Positions 1 through 5,703 of a stretch of 7,554 bases of DNA are shown here, in pieces. Numbering within the stretch: position 1 is the first letter of the stretch; every line of letters begins with the position of its first letter. The position numbers and the translations under genes were made by a program. The notes below the pieces were generated by a model, which was not told where the DNA came from, ran no database searches, and saw only the letters and a program-made list of their open reading frames with translations. The DNA comes from Angelakisella sp. GTDB lineage: Bacteria; Bacillota; Clostridia; Oscillospirales; Ruminococcaceae. The DNA lies in the NCBI GenBank assembly GCA_020024515.1, contig JAHHTR010000103.1:1-7554 (forward strand), in the 5' to 3' direction.

Positions 1-117
1 TCCATACCATAAGAGGTTCTTTTTGTACTGTCCGCACAAATTGGAGCAGTTCAATCTGTAAGTTACCTTAACAGAATATATCTTCTATTCACTGTTTTTT
101 TATATGTTTAAATTATA
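1..117. other. Window-edge segment, possible tail of a plus-strand gene or mobile element
   Basis: This is the region 3' of the aldolase gene. Two plus-strand frames are open from the left edge, one to a TAA at 59-61 and one to a TAA at 69-71. A minus-strand frame is also open from about 62 to the edge. None gives a recognisable domain in about 20 residues. The first 60 bases are somewhat richer in G+C than the surrounding intergenic DNA, and a hairpin with a T-tract on the plus strand follows at 70-101, which would fit the end of a plus-strand gene or of an insertion element. This is a weak inference and no product can be named. Confidence 0.2.
70..101 (+). terminator. Possible plus-strand intrinsic terminator
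   Basis: The left arm (70-78) pairs with the right arm (86-96) as 5 + 4 base pairs with a two-base bulge. Seven T residues (95-101) follow on the plus strand, two of them inside the stem. The stem is AT-rich and short, so termination would be weak. The T-tract orientation suits a gene arriving from the left rather than the minus-strand aldolase gene, whose own 3' end shows no convincing terminator in the window. Confidence 0.3.
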
Positions 118-1059
118 TTAAAGTTGTCTTAGGTGTATGGCAAAACCACCGATTTCTTGTTCAAAGTATATTGCTATATTAGGAACATAGCCTTCTTCTC
201 TAAACTTAAAGCCATTTGCTTCAAAGTATGCAACCGCACGTGACATATCATTTACACCAATTGCAATATGACCGTTTTTGCCAAGAAAAGGTTTTTTAAC
301 GATTTCAACCATATCTCCCGCAAAAAGCGCAGCACCTTTATCTGATATTGGTAAGTTGAACATTATAGAGAACATTTTTGCTGTATTTTCAGCCTCTTGT
401 TCATCTTTTGAGTTTACGCCTACATGAAGTAGCTTAAAACCATGCATTTTTGCAACTGCTTTTTTACAAAATTCTTCTATTTTGTCAAACTCGCCATTAT
501 CAATAAGGTCAGATGGACAAATCCAACTACCACCGCAAGCGATTACATTCTTTAATTTTAGGTAGTCATTAACATTATTTTCTGATATACCACCTGTTGG
601 CATAAATTTAATTTTGCTGTATGGTGAAGAAAAAGATTTTAGCATTGGTATCCCGCCTGCTGCTTCTGCTGGGAAGAATTTAACTGTTTCAAGTCCCATT
701 TCCATAGCTTGTTCAATTTGTGTAGGAGATGTTACACCCGGAAATATTGTAACATTATTATCAAGACACCACTGAACAACTTTTGGATTAAAGCCGGGGC
801 TTACAAGATATTTTGCACCGGCATTTACCGCACTTTGTGCCATCTCAACTGATGTGATTGTTCCTGCACCTACTATTATTTCAGGCACTTCTGCAACCAT
901 TCTTTTTATAGCTCCTTCTGCTGCAGCTGTTCTGTATGTAACCTCAGCTGTTGGCAGTCCGCCTTTTACAAGTGCTTTTGCAAGTCCTACTGCACTTTCC
1001 TCGTTATTTATTACAACAACAGGTACTATGCCTATATTGTGGATATTTTCTGTCATCAT
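118..1059 (-). CDS. eda: KDPG/KHG aldolase with C-terminal VOC (glyoxalase-like) domain
   Basis: Class I aldolase that cleaves 2-keto-3-deoxy-6-phosphogluconate to pyruvate and glyceraldehyde-3-phosphate, the last step of the KDG pathway; the family also acts on 4-hydroxy-2-oxoglutarate. Residues 1 to about 203 form the aldolase barrel: Glu39 and Arg43 in AEVTYRT match the catalytic Glu and Arg region, Lys127 in VKFFPAE is the Schiff-base lysine, and MPTGGI (153-158) is the phosphate-binding loop. Classical Eda is about 210 residues; this protein has 313 because residues about 205-313 form a VOC module with two similar halves (LLHVGVN near 210, GHIAIGVN near 263). The ATG at 1059 is chosen because GGAGGG at 1072-1067 sits seven bases upstream; a longer TTG start at 1074 would put that site inside the gene. 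The start overlaps the kdgK stop as ATGA, suggesting coupled translation. Aldolase identity is firm; the role of the VOC part is unknown. Confidence 0.93.
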   Translation of the reverse strand: MMTENIHNIGIVPVVVINNEESAVGLAKALVKGGLPTAEVTYRTAAAEGAIKRMVAEVPEIIVGAGTITSVEMAQSAVNAGAKYLVSPGFNPKVVQWCLDNNVTIFPGVTSPTQIEQAMEMGLETVKFFPAEAAGGIPMLKSFSSPYSKIKFMPTGGISENNVNDYLKLKNVIACGGSWICPSDLIDNGEFDKIEEFCKKAVAKMHGFKLLHVGVNSKDEQEAENTAKMFSIMFNLPISDKGAALFAGDMVEIVKKPFLGKNGHIAIGVNDMSRAVAYFEANGFKFREEGYVPNIAIYFEQEIGGFAIHLRQL

Positions 1060-2018
1060 TTGCTTTCCCTCCAATTTTTATCACCATTCATAAACATTTC
1101 AAGTTCTGTTCTTGTTGGCAATCCTTCGTTATCACTCTTATGTGTAACCTGAACAGCACCTATCGCAGCGCCACGTCTTACACATTCTTTTGTGGACAAA
1201 TTCTCACGCATAGCTGATATTACACCAACAGCAAAGCCATCGCCTGCACCGACTGTATCTATTACTTTATCTATTTTAAATCCATCTACATAGCCTTCTT
1301 CATTAGCTGTTTTGTAATAAGCACCTTTTTCACCTAATTTAATTATAACTGTTTTTACTCCCATTTCAAGATATTTTACAGCTATTTTTTCAGGTTCACT
1401 TTCACCTATCAAAATCTTTGATTCCTCTATACCCGGAAGGAAAATATCACATTTAGTAGCCATAGCATTCATAAACTCTACCATTTTATCTTGTGATGAC
1501 CATAGTTGTGGACGTAGGTTTGGATCAAAAGATAGTGGTATATTGTGTTTTTTTGCACTGTCTGCAATAAATATGCAAGCCTCACGAGTATTTTCGTTAA
1601 GTGCAGGGAATATACCTGTAAGGTGAATAAAGTCATACTCACTGAAATCAATGTTTTCAATATCGTTTACACAAAGAGTAGATGCTGCTGAACCTTTGCG
1701 GAAATAGAATATATCAGGGTCACCGTTTTCTACCATAGATTTTAGCATAAATCCTGTGTTTTTATCTGCTGAATATAGTATATCATCAGTTGATATCCCA
1801 TTTGTTTGCATTGTTTTTACTATTCTTTTACCAAATGGGTCATTACCGAGTTTTGTAAGATAAGAAACATCTTGACCAAGTCTCTTTATACCAACGGCAA
1901 CGTTAAACTCAGCACCTGCTACTGCCATAGAAAAGCCTTCTGCATCTTCCAGCTTGCCTGTATTTTGTGCAATAAATAACCCCATTGGTTCGCCTATCAA
2001 TAATAATTTTTTAGCCAT
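1056..2018 (-). CDS. kdgK: 2-dehydro-3-deoxygluconokinase (KDG kinase), PfkB family
   Basis: Cytoplasmic kinase that phosphorylates 2-keto-3-deoxygluconate at C6 with ATP to give KDPG, the substrate of the aldolase encoded next. The 320-residue length is normal for the PfkB/ribokinase fold. The N-terminal strand LLLIGEPMG (5-13) and GAEFNVA (35-41) form the sugar-binding side. DPNLRP (165-170), followed by QLW, is typical of KDG kinases. DTVGAGDGF (254-262) is PfkB signature 2, with Asp260 as catalytic base and the glycines as anion hole. The ATG at 2018 is preceded by AGGAG (2032-2028) with nine bases between. It lies downstream of a terminator-like hairpin (2045-2076) and overlaps eda by four bases. 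PfkB kinases can be hard to assign by substrate, but the kduI/SDR/eda context makes KDG by far the best choice. Confidence 0.93.
   Translation of the reverse strand: MAKKLLLIGEPMGLFIAQNTGKLEDAEGFSMAVAGAEFNVAVGIKRLGQDVSYLTKLGNDPFGKRIVKTMQTNGISTDDILYSADKNTGFMLKSMVENGDPDIFYFRKGSAASTLCVNDIENIDFSEYDFIHLTGIFPALNENTREACIFIADSAKKHNIPLSFDPNLRPQLWSSQDKMVEFMNAMATKCDIFLPGIEESKILIGESEPEKIAVKYLEMGVKTVIIKLGEKGAYYKTANEEGYVDGFKIDKVIDTVGAGDGFAVGVISAMRENLSTKECVRRGAAIGAVQVTHKSDNEGLPTRTELEMFMNGDKNWRESK
1067..1072 (-). promoter_or_regulatory. Ribosome binding site of eda (decides the start)
   Basis: GGAGGG on the minus strand lies seven bases before the ATG at 1059. It lies inside the kdgK coding region, so eda translation probably depends on ribosomes finishing kdgK. 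Its position rules out the in-frame TTG at 1074 as the true start. Confidence 0.85.
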
Positions 2019-2044
2019 AGTTTAACACTCCTATTTATTTTTGC

Positions 2045-2076
2045 AAAAAAGGGAGAATTATTATATTCTCCCTTTT
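2045..2076 (-). terminator. Intrinsic terminator/attenuator between the SDR gene and kdgK
   Basis: A perfect 12-bp inverted repeat (2047-2058 with 2065-2072 and 2073-2076, core GGGAGAAT/ATTCTCCC) encloses a six-base loop. On the minus strand the stem runs into TTTTTT (2050-2045). It lies 60-90 bases after the SDR stop and just before the kdgK ribosome binding site. No clear promoter is visible between it and kdgK, so it probably acts as a partial terminator that lowers kdgK-eda transcript relative to the upstream genes, or as an RNA-stabilising 3' hairpin after processing. Confidence 0.75.
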
Positions 2077-2080
2077 CTCT

Positions 2081-2100
2081 AAGTAGTTTTAAAATTACTT
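2081..2100. repeat. 20-bp near-perfect AT-rich dyad
   Basis: Ten bases on each side are self-complementary, with a single G-T exception (AAGTAGTTTT facing AAAATTACTT). It sits next to the terminator hairpin in the 120-base gap between the SDR gene and kdgK. It could be a protein-binding site or an extra RNA stem. It does not contain the GTATAC core seen at the regulator's other sites, so it is not assigned to that regulator. Confidence 0.4.
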
Positions 2101-2138
2101 GTTATTTTAATGCCCTTATTAATAGGGATTATTTTTTA

Positions 2139-2933
2139 TTATTGTGGTTGTTTACCGATATATGCAAGTATACCACCGTCAACATATAGGATATGACCGT
2201 TTACAAAGTCAGAAGCATCACTTGCAAGGAATACAGCTGGGCCTTCCAAATCTTCCGGTGTACCCCAACGAGCGGCAGGAGTTTTTGCAATGATGAAGCT
2301 GTCGAATGGGTGACGGCTGCCATCTGGTTGAGTCTCACGTAGAGGAGCTGTTTGTGGTGTTGCAATGTAACCAGGTCCTATACCGTTACATTGAATATTG
2401 AATTCACCGTACTCTGATGCAATATTCTTTGTAAGCATTTTTAGACCGCCTTTTGCAGCGGCATAAGCAGAAACTGTTTCACGACCTAGCTCACTCATCA
2501 TTGAACAAATGTTAATGATTTTACCGTGACCTTTTTTGATCATTGATGGAATAACAGCTTTTGCACAGATAAATGGTGCATTTAGGTCGATATCAATAAC
2601 TTTACGGAAATCAGCAGCACTCATCTCTGTCATTGGTACACGTCTGATAATACCTGCATTATTTACAAGTATATCTACAATGCCAACTTCTTTTTCTATT
2701 CTCTCTACAAGAGCGTTTATAGCATCTTCGTCTGTAACGTCACATACATAACCATGAGCGTTGATACCCTCAGCTTTGTATGCTTCCATACCTTTTGCTA
2801 CAAGTTCTTCGTTAATATCGTTAAATACGATTGTAGCACCTGCGTTTGCATAAGCCTTAGCAATAGCAAAACCAATACCGTAAGATGCGCCTGTTACCCA
2901 AGCAATTTTATTTTCAAGTGAAAAATTAGCCAT
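2139..2933 (-). CDS. kduD: KduD-type 2-dehydro-3-deoxygluconate 5-dehydrogenase (IdnO-like SDR)
   Basis: Cytoplasmic NAD(P)-dependent short-chain dehydrogenase, 264 residues, single Rossmann domain. In this operon it most likely reduces 2,5-diketo-3-deoxygluconate to KDG, between KduI and KdgK. Visible motifs are the cofactor-binding TGASYGIG (14-21), Asp39 at the end of beta-2 (favouring NADH), NNAG (91-94), and the catalytic set Asn118, Ser144, Tyr157 and Lys161 (YAAAK). PGYIATP and the VNGHILYVDGG tail are typical of the family. The segment ICSMMSELGRETVSAYAAAKGG resembles gluconate 5-dehydrogenase (IdnO) more than Escherichia coli KduD, so automatic annotation may say gluconate 5-dehydrogenase; context favours the KduD reaction. 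The ATG at 2933 has AAGGAGAA seven bases upstream. It follows kduI after 41 bases and is followed by the hairpin at 2045-2076. Confidence 0.88.
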   Translation of the reverse strand: MANFSLENKIAWVTGASYGIGFAIAKAYANAGATIVFNDINEELVAKGMEAYKAEGINAHGYVCDVTDEDAINALVERIEKEVGIVDILVNNAGIIRRVPMTEMSAADFRKVIDIDLNAPFICAKAVIPSMIKKGHGKIINICSMMSELGRETVSAYAAAKGGLKMLTKNIASEYGEFNIQCNGIGPGYIATPQTAPLRETQPDGSRHPFDSFIIAKTPAARWGTPEDLEGPAVFLASDASDFVNGHILYVDGGILAYIGKQPQ

Positions 2934-2974
2934 TTTTCTATTCTCCTTTTTATTTCTATTATTTTAATAATTTA

Positions 2975-3817
2975 TTATTTAAGGTCTGTTGTTGCGATAG
3001 CATCCATATCATCAAATGCTTGATTTTCGCCACCCATTGCCCAAATAAATGTGTAGTTAGATGTACCCGCACCTGCGTGTATGCTCCATGATGGGCTTAT
3101 AACAGCTTGTTCATTTTGCATTACAATGTGACGTGTTTCGTTACCTTCACCCATCATGTGGAATACAACATTGTTTTCAGGAATTTCAAAGTATGTATAT
3201 ATTTCCATTCTTCTTTCATGTGTGTGGCAAGGCATTGTGTTCCATACACTACCCGGTTCTAGTACAGTCATACCCATTGATAGTTGACAAGTTTTTAGTA
3301 CATCAGGGTGTATAAATTGGTTGATTACACGTTTGTTTGATGTTTCCATAGAACCAAGAGGTTTTTTAGCAGCATCTTCTATTTTGATTAGTTTTGTCTC
3401 ATAGCTGCAATGAGCAGGAGCAGAAACCATATAGAATTTTGCAGGGTTATTTGCATCGTCACTTGTGAAAGTAACTTCTTTTGCGCCACGTGTAATGTAT
3501 AGACAGTCTTTGTAGCCTAGTTCATAAACAATACCGTCAACTGTAACTTTACCTGCGCCGCCGATATTGAACATACCTACTTCACGTCTTTCTAGGAAGA
3601 AGTTTGTACCGAAGTTTGCCCAAACATCAATGCCTTTATCAATGCTTACTGTCTCTGTTGTTGGCATACAACCCAAAGTAACCATTCTGTCAACGTGACT
3701 GTAAACTGCTACAACTTCGTTGGCAACATACAAATTTTCTATTAGAAATTCATTTCTTACTTCTTCTGTTGTATAACGTTTGAAATCTTTTTGATTTGCT
3801 GAATAACGAATATCCAT
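2975..3817 (-). CDS. kduI: 5-keto-4-deoxyuronate isomerase
   Basis: Cytoplasmic zinc-dependent isomerase that converts 5-keto-4-deoxyuronate (4-deoxy-L-threo-5-hexosulose uronate) to 2,5-diketo-3-deoxygluconate, the first enzymatic step after lyase-generated unsaturated uronates open. The 280-residue length matches the family (E. coli 278). The bicupin fold is supported by the C-terminal metal site: His198 and His200 in MPCHTHERRME, Glu205, and His247 in SPSWSIHAG. These match E. coli His196, His198, Glu203 and His245 with a constant offset of two. The conserved start DIRYSANQKDFKRYTTEE and GCMPTTE are also typical. AAGGAGA lies eight bases before the ATG at 3817. It is separated by 50 bases from the discoidin gene upstream, with no terminator seen, so the two are probably co-transcribed. 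The full metal set argues for an active enzyme. Confidence 0.96.
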   Translation of the reverse strand: MDIRYSANQKDFKRYTTEEVRNEFLIENLYVANEVVAVYSHVDRMVTLGCMPTTETVSIDKGIDVWANFGTNFFLERREVGMFNIGGAGKVTVDGIVYELGYKDCLYITRGAKEVTFTSDDANNPAKFYMVSAPAHCSYETKLIKIEDAAKKPLGSMETSNKRVINQFIHPDVLKTCQLSMGMTVLEPGSVWNTMPCHTHERRMEIYTYFEIPENNVVFHMMGEGNETRHIVMQNEQAVISPSWSIHAGAGTSNYTFIWAMGGENQAFDDMDAIATTDLK

Positions 3818-3867
3818 ATTAGTATCTCCTTAAAAAAATGTTTTTATATAAAATTTACATTTTAAAC

Positions 3868-4656
3868 TTATTTAACCTCTGTTCCCCATGCTTCTATTTG
3901 TGTGAGGGCTGGGAATGGCGAAGGATCATTTTCATCTTTTTTCATTTCGCACATAGTGATAGTTGTAATTCCTTTTTTTACTATATTGAAATGTTGACGT
4001 TCTGCCGTTTTGATGAAATCAACTGTTTCTTGTGTGCCGTCAGAGAATTTAAGCGTAGCTTTGTGCCACCAGTTATCGTGTGGAAAATCTGCACGGTTTG
4101 TTATAACCACTTCATCAATATCAACTTTTCTGCCGAAATCTATTGTTATCTCTGCATCGTCTTGGCGATTGATACCCCAGCTTTGATAAGGATATGCACC
4201 GTGATTGCAGTTTGCATAAACACCATCTATTGCATTTCTTGATGCAAATACTGCTTCGTTACGTGTCTCAACATTTGCAAATGAATGTGGGAAAAGTCCG
4301 TTGTTTTTGTGATGGTCATATACATTTAGACACAAATTTTTTCTTTGTGCTATTTCAGCTTCTGTTGCAGTTCTGACAGTCAAAAGATGTCTGTCAAAAG
4401 TAAAACATTTTGGAGAATAGCTGACTTTATTTTCAGCAAAAGGTATAGGCAAAATGTATTCACCTGTGCAATAAGCAAAAGTAGGTGCAAAACTGTCTTC
4501 AAGTTCCACTATCAAGAACTTGGGTTCATCAGTTGTCAGCTTTATTATATCGCCCTCTATATACTCCGCATTATAAAAAAGCTCAACTTTCTTTTCGCCT
4601 TCTGCAAAAGATTTAATTTCATTTTCTTCATTAAGAATTTCTATTTTCATTGACAC
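3868..4656 (-). CDS. Cytoplasmic discoidin (F5/8 type C)-domain protein of unknown role
   Basis: First gene of the uronate operon, 262 residues from the GTG start chosen here. Residues 1-105 are a beta-rich N-terminal part that I do not recognise. Residues about 120-260 look like an F5/8 type C/galactose-binding-like jelly roll: ASRNAIDG (138-145), QSWGIN (158-163), ITIDFGRKVDIDEVVI (170-185), and a C-terminal strand ending LTQIEAWG. There is no signal peptide or membrane segment, which is unusual because such modules usually occur in secreted glycan-binding proteins. Several His and Trp residues cluster at FPHDNWWH (191-198). It may bind an intracellular sugar acid or assist a pathway step such as opening of unsaturated uronate; this is speculation. 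GTG at 4656 has AAGGAGG eight bases upstream, while the ATG at 4650 would be 14 away. A far-upstream ATG at 4719 would absorb the promoter, operator and ribosome binding site and is rejected. Confidence 0.8.
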   Translation of the reverse strand: MSMKIEILNEENEIKSFAEGEKKVELFYNAEYIEGDIIKLTTDEPKFLIVELEDSFAPTFAYCTGEYILPIPFAENKVSYSPKCFTFDRHLLTVRTATEAEIAQRKNLCLNVYDHHKNNGLFPHSFANVETRNEAVFASRNAIDGVYANCNHGAYPYQSWGINRQDDAEITIDFGRKVDIDEVVITNRADFPHDNWWHKATLKFSDGTQETVDFIKTAERQHFNIVKKGITTITMCEMKKDENDPSPFPALTQIEAWGTEVK

Positions 4657-4664
4657 AATCAGTT

Positions 4665-4671
4665 CCTCCTT
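4665..4671 (-). promoter_or_regulatory. Ribosome binding site of the discoidin gene (decides the start)
   Basis: AAGGAGG on the minus strand, eight bases before GTG at 4656 and 14 before the in-frame ATG at 4650. The spacing favours the GTG. Its position inside the longest possible reading frame shows that the upstream ATG at 4719 is not the real start. Confidence 0.75.
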
Positions 4672-4680
4672 AATCTGTAC

Positions 4681-4690
4681 TTGTATACAC
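4681..4690. promoter_or_regulatory. GntR-type operator O1 on the operon transcription start
   Basis: TTGTATACAC, a near-perfect dyad around GTATAC. It resembles the TTGTATACAA core known for the Bacillus subtilis GntR operator and other FadR-subgroup sites. It overlaps the predicted start of the uronate operon. Assignment to the adjacent regulator is inferred from proximity and from the repeated motif. Confidence 0.65.
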
Positions 4691-4719
4691 ATTATAACAC
4701 GTACATTTTCATTTTGCAA
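4691..4719 (-). promoter_or_regulatory. Promoter of the uronate operon
   Basis: On the minus strand a perfect -10 box TATAAT (4696-4691) is preceded by TGT, giving an extended -10 (TGnTATAAT). A -35 box TTGCAA (4719-4714, four of six consensus positions) is 17 bases away. The start would fall near 4684, leaving a leader of about 28 bases before the GTG at 4656. The predicted start lies inside the GTATAC dyad at 4681-4690, so a bound repressor would block initiation. Confidence 0.75.
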
Positions 4720-4744
4720 TAGATTTCAAATAAATTTAACTATA

Positions 4745-4756
4745 TTTGTATACAAA
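4745..4756. promoter_or_regulatory. GntR-type operator O2 upstream of the operon promoter
   Basis: TTTGTATACAAA is a perfect 12-bp palindrome, the best copy of the motif in the window. It is centred about 31 bases beyond the upstream edge of the operon -35 box and about 66 bases from O1. It could be an auxiliary site allowing cooperative binding, or an upstream site with a different effect on one promoter. Confidence 0.7.
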
Positions 4757-4912
4757 ATTTCATTAGAAAAATTTATGCAATTTTACAGTTACTATAATTT
4801 TAAAAATCAAAACTTGTTGTGATTTAATTTATTAAATACATACTTTGTATGTTAAACTGTTAAAGACTATCTAATAAATATAAATAAAACTCATAAAAAA
4901 GGTATTTTTTAG

Positions 4913-4941
4913 TTGACTTTATAGAGAACATATTTTATAAT
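4913..4941 (+). promoter_or_regulatory. Promoter of the GntR-family regulator gene
   Basis: TTGACT (4913-4918) and TATAAT (4936-4941) are separated by exactly 17 bases, giving 11 of 12 consensus positions. The start would be near 4948, giving a leader of about 45 bases. The operator dyad at 4956-4977 begins just downstream of this start. Confidence 0.8.
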
Positions 4942-4955
4942 CAGAATATATTAAT

Positions 4956-4977
4956 TATAATTGTATACACAATTATA
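4956..4977. promoter_or_regulatory. GntR-type operator O3 in the regulator's own leader
   Basis: Contains TTGTATAC (4961-4968) inside a larger perfect inverted repeat: nine-base arms (TATAATTGT and ACAATTATA) flank the four bases ATAC. It lies between the predicted start and the ribosome binding site of the regulator gene, a position suited to autorepression by blocking initiation or elongation. The larger dyad is offset by one base from the GTATAC centre. Confidence 0.7.
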
Positions 4978-4993
4978 GAATGGGGGACAAATT

Positions 4994-5683
4994 ATGGAGA
5001 CATATTCTTGTGAGCAAATCTATGACATTATAGAAAATGAAATACTTACACTTAAAATCGAACCCGGAGAAGTTTTAAACGAAAATATGTTGTGTAATCG
5101 TTTTTCAGTTTCCAGAACACCTGTAAGGACAGTTTTACAAAGATTACAAGAAAATAGTCTATTGGAAATTCGTCCATACAAAGGTGCTTTTGTTAAATTA
5201 TTAAATTTTGATATTATTAATCAATTAATCTATCAACGTGTGGCTGTTGAAAGTATGATTTTAAAAGACTTCATTATGATAGCAACACCGGCAGATATTG
5301 AACGTGTAAGATTTGCTTTTGAACAATTTGAGCAATACGCAAATGAAGAAGATTGTGACATTAAAAAGTTTTCCGAATTAGATAGTGAAATGCACAAAAT
5401 CTGGTTTAAGTCTATGAGAAAGATGTATTTATTTGATACTCTCCAAAATGATAAAACAGACTATCAACGTTTTAGAATGATGGACATTGACAGATATGAC
5501 AGCATTGCCGAAATAGTGGAAGAACATAGAAAAATACTGGAAACAATCGAAAATGCCGATATTGACAATATCGTTCCGCTTATCAGACAGCATCTATACG
5601 GTAATATTCGCCGTATGGGAAAAGATATATTTACAGTGTATGCACATTACTTCTCAGATTTAAATAAGGTAGAACAAGAATAA
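4994..5683 (+). CDS. GntR/FadR-subfamily transcriptional regulator (FCD domain)
   Basis: Likely local repressor of the uronate operon and of itself. The 229-residue length is typical of FadR-type GntR proteins. Residues 1-70 form the winged helix: an N-terminal helix, then NENMLCNRFSVSRTP and the recognition helix SRTPVRTVLQRL (40-51), with the wing EIRPYKGAFV. Residues about 75-220 form the all-helical FCD effector domain, with the usual metal-ligand pattern visible as Asp130, His134, His178 and His200. The ATG at 4994 follows GGGGGA with a spacer of six to seven bases. The gene is divergent from the uronate operon and three GTATAC dyads lie between or around the two promoters. By analogy with UxuR/KdgR-like FCD regulators, the inducer is probably KDG or another uronate intermediate; this is inference. 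No gene symbol is given because the family name GntR does not define the function. Confidence 0.9.
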   Translation: METYSCEQIYDIIENEILTLKIEPGEVLNENMLCNRFSVSRTPVRTVLQRLQENSLLEIRPYKGAFVKLLNFDIINQLIYQRVAVESMILKDFIMIATPADIERVRFAFEQFEQYANEEDCDIKKFSELDSEMHKIWFKSMRKMYLFDTLQNDKTDYQRFRMMDIDRYDSIAEIVEEHRKILETIENADIDNIVPLIRQHLYGNIRRMGKDIFTVYAHYFSDLNKVEQE

Positions 5684-5703
5684 AATTTAAATATATACAT
5701 ATA

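Noticed and set aside
1060..1074. TTG start at 1074 for the aldolase
   Set aside because: It would place the GGAGGG ribosome binding site inside the gene. ATG at 1059 has ideal spacing and overlaps the kdgK stop.
2112..2127. CCCT/AGGG dyad after the SDR stop codon as a terminator
   Set aside because: Only four perfect pairs (seven with a bulge), and the T-run lies on the wrong strand for the SDR gene. The hairpin at 2045-2076 is much better.
3835..3863. Inverted repeat (AAAATGT/ACATTTT with an inner TTTTATATAAAA palindrome) between the discoidin gene and kduI
   Set aside because: The stem is almost entirely A/T with no GC core, so it is too weak to be called a terminator. Chance in AT-rich DNA is likely.
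3838..4653. Plus-strand open frames of 60-134 residues opposite the discoidin gene
   Set aside because: They are rich in Phe, Cys, Ile and His in the way expected from antisense of a real gene, and they show no domain. The minus-strand gene explains the region.
4657..4719. Longer start (ATG at 4719) for the discoidin gene, adding 21 residues
   Set aside because: The extra segment would contain the extended -10 box, the GTATAC operator and the AAGGAGG ribosome binding site. The extra residues look like translated regulatory DNA.
4838..4852. ACATAC-TTT-GTATGT dyad between the two divergent promoters
   Set aside because: It lacks the GTATAC core of the three operators and is only six bases per arm in very AT-rich DNA. 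It could be a second regulator site but there is no support.
4657..4993. Catabolite repression (cre) site in the divergent promoter region
   Set aside because: I looked for a CcpA-type pseudo-palindrome with a central CG and found none in a credible position.
4657..4993. Riboswitch in the leaders of the divergent genes
   Set aside because: The predicted leaders are only about 28 and 45 bases, too short for known metabolite riboswitches, and operator dyads already explain control.
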